A program made the position numbers and the translations under genes. A DNA stretch of 62,973 nucleotides from Mesostigma viride (Eukaryota > Streptophyta > Mesostigmatophyceae > Mesostigmatales > Mesostigmataceae): positions 64,001 through 126,973 of the forward strand of contig RPFO01002071.1 of the NCBI GenBank assembly GCA_009746045.1, read 5' to 3'. The notes under the pieces were generated by a model. It searched no databases. It was not told the DNA's origin and saw only the letters and a program-made list of their open reading frames with translations. Positions 23,728 to 35,429 of the stretch are shown here, in pieces. Position 1 is the stretch's first letter; the number at the start of each line of letters is the position of its first letter.

Positions 23728-25620
23728 CTAGATGCCGCGGGGGTACACTCCAACTTGAAAGCCGGACGTCTTGGGGGTCAAGGCCTGGCTTTCGGTAATG
23801 CAATGAGTCAGCGCCACCGACAAGCGCTGACGCCAATATGACGTCCAGGTCCGCGCCGACCATGGGGCCCGCTGGCCCTCCAGGTCCAGCCGGTCCTCCC
23901 GGAGCCGGCAACACTCCTTGAAGAAGGCGGAGGTCAGGGGCCCCATGGCCCCAAACTCCTCCAGGACAAAGGGCACCACACGATGGTGCCCGACGTCGCC
24001 GTAGGCCAGGAGCTTGGCCCGCTCCGCCCGGTCCGCCGTGTAACCTGCCGTGAGGGAGGCCCCAGCCACGTGGCTAAGAGCCAAGGGCCGCGCCACCGAA
24101 ACGTCGATAAGCAGATGCCGGCCACCCCCCTCAAAGTCCAGCACCACGATGTCAGGCCGGTGGTTGGGGGAATAGAAGGCAGCGCCATCCGCATATATAT
24201 CCTCGGACCGGATGTTCGCGTGGGGGAAAACCGACCGAATCATGGCGAGCACCACCGTCAGGAGGACAGTGTGCAAATACAAATACCAATTCTGATTCTG
24301 TTGGCCCCCCATGCAGGCAAGGTAGTGAGTCCCCGTGGGATCCAGCGGCTGCCCACAGCTACCACAAGGCCGCCCGGCCGGAACAAGAGGCTGCGGGGCA
24401 AATAGCTGGTGCCGGAGCGCCACCGAGTAGTGGCTGGGAGCCAAGGCGAATGGGGGGCCATGGGAAGAGCACGAAGGTACGCCGAGCCCACACTCCGCAA
24501 GGAAAGCGAGAACAGCCACGCACGTCCCTGGGCGTTGAGGTCCGCGAAAAGAGCAATCCAATCAGCCGTGTGCAGAATACCCGCGTAGGTTTTCTGGTGT
24601 TTATCGATGACGCGAGCAGGGAATGCGGCGGGAGATTGAACGGAGGCGACCGAGGGAGTGCCGCGAGGGAGGTGGCGCTGCACCGCCTGAGCGGCACGGA
24701 CGGGAGAACAGGCCTGCTGGATCTCAGCATAGGCCTCCTGGATGGCGGTGACGAATTAAGGGCAAAGGGCTGCTGGGGTCCAGGAGGTCAGGCGCTGCCG
24801 TTGCCAAAAGGGGCAGGAGCCGGCAGCTTTCCGCCCACGACTGAGCGACGGAGCCCAAAAATGCTGCTGGGGCCAGCCGGGCGGCACGAGTCAGACCACA
24901 GCCACCCATCCGTGCAGGCAGGGAGGCAATGCGAATAGCATGTGGCGGGAGGTCGGGGCCCGGGACCAGCTGCGCCAAGGCCGACTGGATGCGTTCGTCG
25001 TGGCCCTCGGCGGCCAGCCGGACCTGAGCCGGAAGAGCGCCCCGGAGCCAGTGAACGACGCGAGGGTGAGCGCAAAACCACAGAAGCAGACCCTTGGTCT
25101 GCGAATCATGAAGGCGCGCAATCAAGGGCAGTACCTCAGTGCGTGCCTCGAGGGCGGCCCGCAGAGCATCGATGACAAACGCGGGGTCGCCAACCGGAAC
25201 GCCGAGGACATCCAACCCATGGAGGCGCTCGTCCCGGCCCAAGAGCTGGGGCGGAAAGCCGGAGCAATCACCTTGGGGCGAGTACACCGCGCACTTGGCC
25301 AGGGTCAACTGGAGGTTGATGTCGGCCACCGCGGTCTGCAGTGCCAGCAGAGCCGCGGTGGTGTCCGGCACAGGGCCCAGAAGGTAGATATCATCCAAGT
25401 AGGCCTGAATAGCGACCGCCGGGTGGGCAGCATGGACCGCTTGGAGGCAACCCTGGAGGGGGGCGGCAAAGTACAGGGGTCCCAGGGGGTCCCCTTGCTG
25501 GGTGCCCGACCGCGACAGCAGGCCGCCGCGAGAGCCGTCCTCCATGATGTGAACCAGTTGGCCGGGCTGGCCGTAGCACACGGCTGTCCAAGCGTACAAG
25601 TCCTCGAAGGACTCCATCAT
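23728..25620 (-). pseudogene. non-LTR retrotransposon ORF: reverse transcriptase plus restriction-like endonuclease (copy A)
   Basis: Read on the minus strand, 25620-24724 carries reverse-transcriptase motifs GTQQGDPLGPL (residues about 39-49) and the catalytic YLDD (74-77). 24561-23728 carries a CCHC-like cluster (C66, C69, H79, C83), RPD at 135-137 and LLIDV with D153, the C-terminal restriction-like endonuclease arrangement of R2/CRE/NeSL-type LINEs. The N-terminus with palm motif A is missing, a stop ends the first part near 24724, and a frameshift lies near 24530-24600. Copy B (39.3-41.1 kb) reads through the position of that stop. The 5' end abuts the minus-strand gag at 25624. The protein nicks target DNA and primes cDNA synthesis there; this copy is dead. 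Confidence 0.85.
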
Positions 25621-25623
25621 CCA

Positions 25624-26256
25624 TCACATATATATATCTAGTTCTTCAACGTACGAGGATTCTTCCTCAGGGGAGAGAATAAGGTTATGCACACGAGTAC
25701 GGGTAGGAAAAGGGGTAGTGAAGAAATCTGCCACGCGTAGGAGATGCTGGCGAACCAGCTTAAGAGGTAGATCACGAAAGCGGTAGGCAGAAAATTCACG
25801 TTTGACTTCACGGAAAAGAGGCTTGTTAAGACCCTGCAGAAAACGGGCACGGACCTCTGACCCCGACAGATCCCTAATCCTAACCATTTGTGAATCAAAT
25901 TCTTTCATATAGTCTGTTATGAATACTTTCAATGTACTCTGCTGGAGGGTTCCAAAGGCCAACCTGTCCTGCCAATCTGAATCTGGCGGGACTAGGTGAC
26001 TTTCTAGACGCTTAAATAACTCAGCGACAGAGTTGGGGTAGGCATGGGAGGCAAGCGACTCACACTGAATAATAGTAGCTAGTTCAGACGTGATACACTG
26101 TGAGGTAGTAAGGTAGTGTGGAACAAGCACTGAATCAGGTAGGCGCCACCTATTATGGTTTTGCCAGGACTCAGTATTCTGAGTTAGTAGCATGACAAAG
26201 GTAAAGAATTGTTGGGGGGTAGACTTAACATCCAACTTAGGGATATTAGCAAACAA
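25624..26256 (-). CDS. gag: second, diverged retrotransposon Gag capsid domain (C-terminal fragment)
   Basis: This 210-codon frame aligns by eye with the capsid part of the Gag at 4509-6539. Shared features include IPKL at the start, W-x-NH-x-W, CESLAS-x-x-YP, LVPPD, RLAFG-x-L-QxxT and a trailing LLRVADF block. No zinc knuckle follows: the frame ends at the LINE junction (25620-25624), so the LINE probably inserted into or replaced the rest. It is AT-richer than the first Gag and probably belongs to an older or separate element family on the minus strand, continuing upstream to at least 26867. Confidence 0.75.
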   Translation of the reverse strand: MFANIPKLDVKSTPQQFFTFVMLLTQNTESWQNHNRWRLPDSVLVPHYLTTSQCITSELATIIQCESLASHAYPNSVAELFKRLESHLVPPDSDWQDRLAFGTLQQSTLKVFITDYMKEFDSQMVRIRDLSGSEVRARFLQGLNKPLFREVKREFSAYRFRDLPLKLVRQHLLRVADFFTTPFPTRTRVHNLILSPEEESSYVEELDIYM

Positions 26257-26295
26257 AGGTAGAGAGGGGGGCTTAGGGGGGTGGGCAGGGTCATA

Positions 26296-26867
26296 TTATG
26301 TACCGATAGGCCCACCATCCTCATCCGATACCAAGGGAGGTAAGAACGTGGGGCTGGGATAGGTTTTAACAAGAGGTTTGGAAGGGGGCACAGCCTCAGG
26401 AGCATGACCATACATGTATGGAATAGTATATTCTTCCCTAACAGACGAGTAGGCGTAGTGGTCATAATTCTTATCATGTAAGGGCATGGTACTAAAATCA
26501 CTATTTATTTCTAAATCAGCCACACGCGATGGAGCTTGTGCAGCCTCATAAGCGGTATCAGGGTAGGACCAGGCGACAGGGGGACGGGTGGGCATAGCGC
26601 TGGGACGACCACTAGGGCCCATAGGTGCCTTACTGCGACCCAAACCATCGATGGATCGAGGCGCATATGAGGTAGTAGTAACAGAAGGAACAGTAGGGAC
26701 AACACGAACTGCAGTAGTATAGGAGCTGCATTATCCGTAGGGGCCGGCTGCTGTAGCAACTGGGGCTGGGGTATATGTAGGGGAAAGGGATGCTTCCCTT
26801 TGAGCCCTATAGTAACTCGTACCCGCTCCTCATAAGTTATAGAGGGGCTCCAGAAGGGGTACGACAC
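26296..26867 (-). pseudogene. gag: Pro-rich N-terminal Gag region, frame-broken
   Basis: Overlapping minus-strand frames carry a Pro/Ser/Tyr-rich sequence with the module GPSGRPSAMPTRPP...YPDTAYE...QAPSRVADLEIN, ending just before the capsid domain at 26256. The module recurs, diverged, near 28050-28170 and partly near 28380-28480. Placement directly upstream of the capsid domain supports an N-terminal Gag region, now frameshifted. Confidence 0.5.
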
Positions 26868-28541
26868 AAGTAGAAGGAAGGGGTAGCAGGAGGTGATATT
26901 CTAGTACGTAGGGAGTCACCTTGAGGGGTATAAGATGGTGCACAGTATCCAATGAGTCCCGTCTACACTGTAGTGTTAACATTATTATTAGTAGAAGGTA
27001 AGTCCGTGTTAGTGGACATCTCCACCATATTACCTGACATACGTTGGGAAATAGGTGACATACCACCACCCAGAGAATGATTAAAAGCCCCTATGGAAAA
27101 ATAAGGTAAAGTTATGAACAAGGTACATGAAAGTAGGAAGATGCCTTAAAAGGCAAGTAAAAGAAAACAACAAAGGTAGTCACAAAAGAAAACACTCAAC
27201 CACCAAAATGAGTAAGAAATAATAAAGCAGAAAATTTTACATGCAACCACTCCACTGAGCAGGAAATAATAATTTACTCTTTCTTTGTAACCGTAATGGA
27301 CAAGGAACCAAACTCCAATGTTATAGGGAAAACATTAGAAGATGAAGAAGAAGCAGTTTCACGAATAGGAGAAGTCACAAAGGTAGGAGTGAAGATGGGT
27401 TAACGAAAGTAGATGAAGTCTCCTCAGTAGGACGTACAAGAGGAGGGCCAGCAAGACGGGTATATAGATGCCAATATCGGTTCGATTGAACCACAAGGAA
27501 AATTTTGCATTCGGGTAACTATCTATTGTGCCCCCTCCCCCCTCACATCAACAAGGAAAATCCTTGTATAAGAGTGGGGAGGGAAAACCACATGAGGAGA
27601 ATCACGTGACATAAGAGTTGTCAAACAGGATGGTGGGGGGGACATCAAGGACGGCAAGATCTACAACACAGATCGAGATCCAACTGCTTCTGAGGTAGGA
27701 GAAAGGATAAAGTTATGAAGGCTAGTGAGTAAAAATAGCCACACAAAGAAGGCGAATACGCACAAACTTAAGGGGTAGCCTTATAATCTGGCTTGGGTAT
27801 ATAACGAATACAGGTAGGAGAAGGTGCGAGGGATCGTAGCTATATAGCCATAGATCTTCTACTGACACAAAGCGTGGAAGAAACCAAGGTTGGGGCATAG
27901 ATAGGGTAGGTTGTAGGTAGGGGCTTAGCCTGAACCAAGCCCTCAGGCTGATAACCATAATGAATGGTAGACACGTTGATAACCTTCCTAAGCGAAGAAT
28001 ATGCCAAATGAACATAGTTCTATCATCCAATAGCATAGCGCTAAATCCTGATTAACTTCTAAATTTGCTGCGCGGGAGGGCATCTGAAAAACCTCATAGG
28101 CAGTGATAGGATAGTCCCAAGAAGGTGGGCGCAAGGGTAGTAGGGCAAAAGGGTGACCAGAAGGGCCAAAAGAAGCCAGGAAAGAACGTCTTCTTGGGGG
28201 TACAGCACAAGTCTGAGGTAGGGGCTGCAGGAAGGGTAGAAGTATAGTGACAGGGGGAGGACGTATGGGCTCACTGGCCCGTTGTTGGGCAGCCCTAGCC
28301 TTAGGGGTATCAGCAGGGTTACCTTCTTGTACTTTGAAGGCTGCCAGGGGTAGGGGAAGACCGATCAGGTTTCATAGGCAATGGTAGGCTACGTAAAAGG
28401 GGCAGGAGGACGCATGGGGACGGCAGTAGGTCTACCAGAAGGACCTGTATAGGAGCATGCGTACGACCATTTACTAGTAGGTGCCACACCCAACAGGGTA
28501 GGAGCAGCAACAGAAGCTGGGGCAGGGTTAGTAGACGTACA
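26868..28541 (-). pseudogene. decayed gag-like sequence with repeated GPSG module
   Basis: AT-rich minus-strand sequence with broken frames. About 28050-28170 encodes GPSGHPFALLPLRPP and YPITAYEVFQMPSR in a frame of its own. 28380-28480 has a shorter version (GPSGRPTAVPMRPP). They match the Gag N-terminal module at about 26500-26640, so two further gag copies or duplications are implied. The rest shows no motif. Confidence 0.4.
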
Positions 28542-31500
28542 GGGGTCACCCGCAGTATCGCAACAAGAATCGCAACTACGCAACTTTCCAGGAGGACCAA
28601 AAAACACTTTTGTTGCGATTCTTGCGAGGACCGATTTGGACGAAAAGTTGCGAAACGGCAAACGCGTGGTATCGCAACTAAAGATACACCCCGACGTGAA
28701 GTATGTCACTCCTTGGCTGACCGGCGCGAAGAATCAACCGAACTGAAATGAGCGGCGTCAGAAAAATGCTATAGCCGCAGTCGCGCAACATCTAATGATG
28801 CGCACATTATCTCGGGCTGGTTTTTACTGCGTCTACACGCGGGGTCATCACGGGGGTGACGATGAAAGGCAGCCGGCTCTTGTTATTAGCTTCTGTATCA
28901 TTGAATTTTTCGCAACCAGTAGTTTTCGTATGATGTATTTCGCGTATTTCATCATCGTTCAGGGCCAGGAAAGTCTCGACGCAGTGATGAGATTGCCTTT
29001 CTGTCATGAGATTGCTAGCTTTCCGCTAGCCTTCTTTTTGCGGTTTCGGCATGGCGCAGTTTAGTGTACCTGCGGATACCGTCAACAAGGTAAAGTCGTT
29101 ATATCATTCGGTAAGTAATCTCGGACACGTTGTTGAAGGTTTGTGGTGTTAAGTTCGCTAACTTACTACTCCTGTGTACTATAGTTTGTGGTTGTGGTTT
29201 TGTACAACCGTCGTCGTAAGATTTTCATCAGTTTTGTTCATGATTAGCTGCGTCTGTACCTAATTTTTTAGAATGACGATTGATTTAAAGAAGTTGTAGA
29301 TGGTAGCACGATGGTTTCTATTGCCTAAATTCTTCAGGAAAGATGGTATCATGGCCAGTTTTTGTCAGCCTTTTGGCTAATTTGCTAGTAAAGGACGCCT
29401 GTGCAGTTGTGCAGTCCGTGCAACATCTATGGAGGCCCCAGTGCCTTGCTGACGTAGAAAAGAAAATTCGATGCAGTGTTGTATATTTTCATCCTAAGCA
29501 TGCAAATGGAGGTCATTTCTCATGTTCTGGATGCATGGGTAACACCGCCCCTTGCACCCCCTTGCTACATGTGCATTTGGGCCTTGGTTTGTGAAGACGT
29601 CCAATATTGCATTATCACTTAACATTGCATTGTAAGTGTCTTTTTTATCGCACCCGTGCACCCCCCTGAGATTAGTGCTGTATTTATAGCACCCATAGGA
29701 CATTGCAACATGACTAATGACATGACCCCGAAGTAACTCCCTATATGCGTGTGCTTTGGTCCCAGTATGGACACTAGATTGTTATCAGGCTGGTTTCTGG
29801 ACATTATCATGCAAGGTGCAACCAGCCATAATTAGGGGTAGAGTTACACACTGGTCATCCAAGGGCTAAGTGCAGGCCAGCGCGCGGTAAAATGGTGACT
29901 GTGCATTAATATTAAAAAATTAAATTACGACACGCAGACGCTACGCGTTGATCAGGCGTCGCGTGACCGCCATGCGAACATTAATAGTTGTCGCGTATAT
30001 TACATCCTCAATGATGTGGAGGCGGAGATGGAATGAGTATCTATAATGTAACCTTGAGTGACAGGGTTGCTGGCACCACGGCCCGAATCACTGTTATTAC
30101 ACTTGTACTGAATTGGGTCACATGCATACCCCCACCGACTTGGGGTTGGTATATCCTTTATATATCCTGCCATGGACTGGAATCGTTGTCTCCTTGAATA
30201 CATGTATGACTCACATGGGTCAGGGGGCCTGCCCATATTCACCACTATATTAATCCCTAAAAGGTGCTTACATTGTCCTAGGTCGCATTCATGCATGCAT
30301 TCGCGCATCCGCGCATGCAATCACTTCCATCCCTGCAAGCATTCAGGCATCCATGCATGCAAACACCATCCATCCACGCAAGCATTCACGTATCCATGCA
30401 TGCAAACACCATCCACCCCAAGCATTCACACATTCATGCATGCAAACACCATCCACCCAGGCAGGCATTCACGTATCCATGCATGCAAACACCACCCATC
30501 CGTGCAAGCATTCACGTATCCATGCATGCAAACACCATCCACCCAGGCAAGCATTCACGTATCCATGCATGCAAACACCACGCATCCATGCATGCAAACA
30601 CCATCCACCCATGCAAGCATTCACGTATCCATGCATGCAAACACCATCCTGACCCCAAGCTTTCAGGTATCCATGCATGCAAACACCACCCATCCATGCA
30701 TGCAAACACCATCCACCCATGCAAGCATTCACACATTCATGCATGCTGAAACACCATCCATCCCTGCAAGCATTTACGTATCCATGCATGCAAACACCAC
30801 CCATCCCTGCAAGCATTCACGTATCCATGCATGCAAACACCATCCATCCCTGCAAGCATTCACGTATCCACGCATGCAAACACCATCCATCCCTGCAAGC
30901 ATTAATGCAATATCGATTCGTGTAATTAGCACCCATCCTGCGAGCATCCATGCAATTACCACCCATCCTGCGAACATTCACGTGCAATCCATGCATGCAG
31001 ACACCGCCATCCATTCGATGCAAGCATTCACGTTTCCATGCAGCCACCCATCCTCGGCCCGCAGCATCATGGTGAACACAGCATTTCCCTTGCCCGGCCT
31101 GCGGCCGGACTGTAACACTGGACTGTCTCACCGCTTTAACAAAGACGGTTCAGGGCGATATATGTAGTCGCCTCAAAGTTGCACCCGCACGGCCAGCAAA
31201 TGCTGGGCCGCTGCCATCCCCACTTCACAAACACACCCTCTTTCAGAATCTGTCCAGTATTGTTGCCTAATGCATCCCCGTTCGAAAGAGCGACATAATG
31301 AAACCACACTGTGAATGAAACAACGCAGTTTGTTTAACATGCCACGGCGCCGACTATACCTCAAGACCATAGCTGTGTAATGTCGGCGGGACAAAGACGG
31401 GGTAATGACGCGCAATGACGAGACGATGACGCGCGTGATGATTAATAGGGAACTGTTTGATAACGAAAGGTTAGTGGTTGTAGACTAATTATAGGTCGTT

Positions 31501-31940
31501 GATTATTCAATGAAGAGGCGGCACACTTTTGTTTTTGTTCATTATTGCACTGACTTCCGCGCGATGAATCCCACTGAACTGAACTGAACACCGCGCGGCA
31601 AATCAATCGTCAACGGCGTTACCTATTGCATGTACATATCGGATCCTGCACGCCGATTGGCTACAATTTATTCCTTCCGGCGCAGGTGTACGGCGTACTT
31701 TCGGTATACTTGCCAGGTTTATTGCGATTCTGTTGCATTGCGGAACTCTATAGAATTGGTGGGTTTTCAGTTGCGGAACTAGGTGTTGCGATACTCGAGC
31801 ACGCTCCCATTTTTCATCCAAACATCACTTTTGAAAAGTGAAGGTGCCATGGTGTGCCCATACCTAGGCCCTTAATCGAAGTGGATGATAATTTTTTTTT
31901 TTTGAGTTGCGATTCTTGTTGCGATACTGCGGGTGACCCC
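28542..31940. mobile_element. DNA transposon with 36-bp terminal inverted repeats, possibly hAT-like
   Basis: Left end 28542-28577 (GGGGTCACCCGCAGTATCGC...) is the exact reverse complement of 31905-31940. TTGCGA/CGCAAC words cluster inside both ends (28559-28680; 31717-31800), resembling transposase-binding subterminal repeats. With two more bases the ends read CAGGGG...CCCCAG, close to hAT termini with one mismatch, but I find no clear 8-bp target duplication. No transposase is recognised; internal open frames (for example 28795-29064) are motif-free. The element lies in the minus-strand gag-like region and contains a 43-bp minisatellite. Confidence 0.7.
30290..31040. repeat. 43-bp minisatellite
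   Basis: About 14 copies of a unit around GCAAGCATTCACGTATCC, ATGCATGCAAACACC and ATCCATCC, diverging to the right after 30905. Because 43 is not a multiple of three, the open frame across it (30172-31167) cycles through three readings of the unit and is an artefact. Confidence 0.9.
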
Positions 31941-31942
31941 AG

Positions 31943-32747
31943 CTGTAGGAGGGAGCTGCCCGTGTGCAGCACTAGCTAACCTAGCATGCTGACGTACTTC
32001 ATAGGTAGTGGTGCACCAATAGGCGTAGGGGTGCATCCATAGGCGTACGATTACCTAAGTGGTACGCAGGGGTAAAGGGAGACTGGGTAGGAAGCCTAGG
32101 CATCACTGCCTGTGTGGTAAGGTGGTACACGATATCCATGGACTCACGCTTATACGGCTTATTACCAACAGGGGTAGCAGAAACATGGGTATAGAAGGAA
32201 GATGTGTACTAGTAGGGTCACTACCACTAGCACTAGCACGATGGCTGATAGAGGGTAAACCGCGACCAGGGGAAGATTGAGAGGCCATTTGTAATAGAAG
32301 GTGCTATTTTACTTTTCCTTAAACAAGGTAATAGGAAGGGTTGAAGAACCAAAGTCAATACAAAGAGGCTCTCTGGGATATGAGTAGTAGACGTAGGATA
32401 TTGGGGAACCATGCCACGGGTGGTAGAGTGGGGAGGCATTGCAAGAAGGGTAGACACTACCTTACTAGGCAGGGCGAGGGTAGTCGGGGGATATGCGCAG
32501 GAGGACGTATCACAACCCAACCACAACTACAGGTAGGTAGGGAATCCGTCTCTAGTAATAATAATAATGATGATAATAATAATAAAAATGGCACCAGGTT
32601 TATACTACCTAGGGAGGCAAATCTAGGAACTGCAAGAGGTTCCCCTAGAAAAGGACCATGACAGACGCGATAAAAGAAAGGAAGAAGCAACTAACAAAAG
32701 CGTCAGAAAATAAAAACCATGGTATGTAACGCAGGACGCCCAACACT
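31943..32747 (-). pseudogene. further gag-like N-terminal remnant (tentative)
   Basis: Composition, strand and word use resemble 26.3-28.5 kb. A short minus-strand frame starting at 32288 (MASQSSPGRGLPSIS) could be a Gag N-terminus. There are (AAT)n-like bases at 32560-32590. The last bases, ACACT (32743-32747), are the left target duplication of the next element. Confidence 0.3.
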
Positions 32748-33409
32748 AGTTATATACATCGATTCCTTACGGGATCGACACTAAGCGCTTAGTGTCGATC
32801 CCGTAAGGAATCGATGTATATAACTAAAACTTTTGCTTGCGCCGGCAAGGCTAAGGCCGATACTAGTCGGGTCATCGAATTGGCTATTCGATTATCGAAG
32901 TCGCCTATTCGACCATCGAACTTTCCTATTCGATTATCGAATTTTCCTTATTCGATTGTCGAAATTTCCTAGTCGACAGGGGGTCAGAGGCCAGCGGCCT
33001 ATCATACTCGGTGCCCAGCGAGCCACCGAACTAGGCCTAGTCGATTATAGCGAGACATCGAGTGGAAATTAGCCGATTTCGGGGACTTAGCCGATTTTCG
33101 GAGCGACGTCGAACAACACAGATGATTAGCCGGTTGAGCATACCATATCAGTCGAATAGCTAGCGCTAGTACTTCGCCTATTCAGCGGAGAGCACTCGCC
33201 ATATTCGATTAACACATTAGGCCGAACGATTAGCGTCCGCAACGTTATTCGCATTACTAGGCGAAAAATCCACCCCCGGAACGATCCTAGCGGGATTCGA
33301 ACCCGGGATGTCGGCGTGTCGCAACAGTCTTAGTTATATACATCGATTCCTTACGGGATCGACACTAAGCGCTTAGTGTCGATCCCGTAAGGAATCGATG
33401 TATATAACT
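32748..33409. mobile_element. 662-bp element bounded by two identical 78-bp perfect palindromes
   Basis: Positions 32748-32825 and 33332-33409 are the same 78-bp perfect palindrome (starts AGTTATATACATCGATTCC, centre AGCGCT). As palindromes they are direct and inverted terminal repeats at once. The pentamer ACACT lies directly outside on both sides (32743-32747; 33410-33414), which looks like a target duplication. Inside are about four diverged copies of CCTATTCGATTATCGAA (32880-32975) and, on the minus strand, GGGTTCGAATCCCG (33290-33307), a perfect match to the pol III box B consensus. No coding frame. I know no named family with this architecture. Confidence 0.7.
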
Positions 33410-34139
33410 ACACTGATGTGGGAGTTGTTGAAAGATGGCGCCCGAATGGTCGTCGATGACCAACGTACACCGTAGCCGAGGAACTCCTGCTGTGGGGTAC
33501 AACACCAACCACAGGGGTCTAAACGTAGGCATATACATCCAACCAAGCGTAAAAGAGAGTGGAAGGCGATGAACAACGTTCTAGCATCGGCGACTAGCCA
33601 AATCTATTCCTAGGCAAGGCAGACAAGTACTAGCACTGCGTGGCTGACTGACTTTACTCCTAATGAACTTAAATAGCAACCCTAATTATGCCAAATTCGT
33701 AGGTTGTAAGGAGTGTGTAGGTATTGTCTCTATCTATGCACACAGCCCGCGGCGATCAAGTCTAACTTCGTCTAGAAGGTGTCCTGGAATGCAGGCAGCA
33801 CGGTATATCTAGGCGTCTAACAGGCGACTCGACCATTACCTGTTAAACTGTCGTCATCATTGCAGGCAGCGCCGTCTAGGTCGCGGGGTGCCAACGCCGT
33901 GTATAGATAGATTGTTATGGAGAGCTTGATCGGGGTTCCCTAAACTAACTCCTCGATTACCATTGTTACGACTCCGAGACGCTTCTTCTCCTCTACCTCG
34001 ACCCCAGGATCTGACCTGTCCTAGACTAACTAACCAGCCGGTAGAAGAAGAAACCCTGTTCTGCATTTTGAAAGATCGTTGAACTCCCGACTCTAATGCT
34101 TTCCGATAATTGTTTCCATACTAAGCCACTGACACATTT
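33410..34139. other. intergenic, no gene seen
   Basis: After the ACACT duplication this stretch has short open frames only and no repeat or domain that I recognise. Confidence 0.45.
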
Positions 34140-34606
34140 ACTTAGACATTACTGGCAATAATAACGTACATCCATGGTTCGACTATAGCTATAACAAGCC
34201 ATATCAAAGGTCGAACTGTCAACACAAGGAAATTGCAACACCTAAATTGGCCGACAGACTTGTGCGTGCTCGGGCCAAACGTGGCCCTCGCCCGTACGAT
34301 CACAGGTAGGTTAGTTCTACGCACTCTAATGCCACGTGGGGCGGCGCTGGTCCAGACCACACAGAGCGCCAAGGGTCCAGGCCCTAAAGCACGCAGCGCG
34401 GCGCGACTGCACCGGCCCACAGTACTGAACAATTGACACGTCACTGGACCATGTAACAACCGGTCAAAAGGGTCCTAACCATGCACACGTAAACGTAGGA
34501 AAGACAACAGTCGTAACCACGGACTGTTTCGGAATAGCTGAGGCCACCAAGAGCGTAAGGCCTCTATTTACGGCCGTAATAACACAGTTTGTTACGCGCC
34601 GTAACA
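34140..34606 (-). repeat. diverged LTR, inverted
   Basis: On the minus strand it begins TGTTACGGCGCGTAAC (right edge 34606) and matches 204-540 over several blocks, including the GC-rich GCAGTCGCGCCGCGC core shared with the young LTRs. No internal region or partner LTR is recognised nearby, so it may be a solo LTR. The left edge is approximate. Confidence 0.5.
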
Positions 34607-34669
34607 GCTACACATTTCCATCACCATTCATCTTCATCATCCTGAACGACTCGAACACGCGGACAAGAT

Positions 34670-35245
34670 AATTATAAATAGATAGTGACGGAACCTTTTT
34701 GCCACTTGGCAATTAGGTTGGTCACTATTTATAATAACTTAAACGTCGTAGTGTGGGGGCCGATATCTATCGTACCGCTGATGCCTTCTGCAGTACCGAA
34801 TCTCGCCTTAAAACGATATTCCAACCGCGCCACGTTCGATCACGTGAACTTAACACGGAATAGATACCGGCGATCGGTGGTTTTCGCCGGATAAATAGTG
34901 ACGAACCTAATTGCCAAGTGGCAAAAAGGTTCCGTCACTATTTATAATAACTAAGACCTCGTAAGTCGGGGGTTCGAATACCTGTGGTGACACGGGTATT
35001 TCCGAATACCGGAAGGAATTGATACCAGAAGGCCAAATGAAAGCGCCAGAAGGGAAAATATGCCCGGTTGGAATATCGTTAAGGCGAGATTCGGTACTGC
35101 AGAAGGCATCAGCAGGTATCAATTCCGCGCCACGTTCACGTGAACTTAACACGGAATAGATACCGGCGAGTGGTTTTCGCCGGATGAATAGTGACGAACC
35201 TGATTGCCAAGTGGCAAAAAGGTTCCGTCACTATTTATAATAAGT
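34670..35245. repeat. cluster of three hairpins with a box-B-like motif
   Basis: Hairpins at 34672-34735, 34893-34943 and 35187-35236 share the arm AATAGTGACG with GGAACCTTTTTGCCA and a TTGGCA centre. An inner segment (34774-34830) is repeated inverted at 35065-35120, and CGCGCCACGTTC...GGTTTTCGCCGGAT recurs in direct orientation (34833-34892 and 35125-35186). After the middle hairpin come ATAACTAAGAC and GGGGGTTCGAATACC, the same order as the ATAACTAAGAC...GGGTTCGAATCC seen at the 78-bp palindrome element. It is probably a related, rearranged element. Confidence 0.6.
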
Positions 35246-35429
35246 ATAACGGCAGGCTTGAGCTACCATGGTCCGGATTCTCCCGATTTCTGGCCCGGCT
35301 GCCCTGGTTGTCTCCCCTTGATATAGTTGTCATGTTAGGACGGACCAGATCCGAATCAGGTTGTAGTAACTGATTGGGCTGTCCGTCACAGATCAGTACT
35401 TAGTTAAGTTAGGGTTAAACCCCTCTATT

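Noticed and set aside
30172-31167. 331-codon His/Thr/Pro-rich frame
   Set aside because: It is a 43-bp minisatellite read in three rotating frames, with no coding signature.
33280-33331. Possible tRNA gene on the minus strand (GGGTTCGAATCCCG arm)
   Set aside because: No acceptor stem, D arm or box A can be fitted, and the expected 5' half is occupied by the 78-bp palindrome; kept only as a box-B-like motif.
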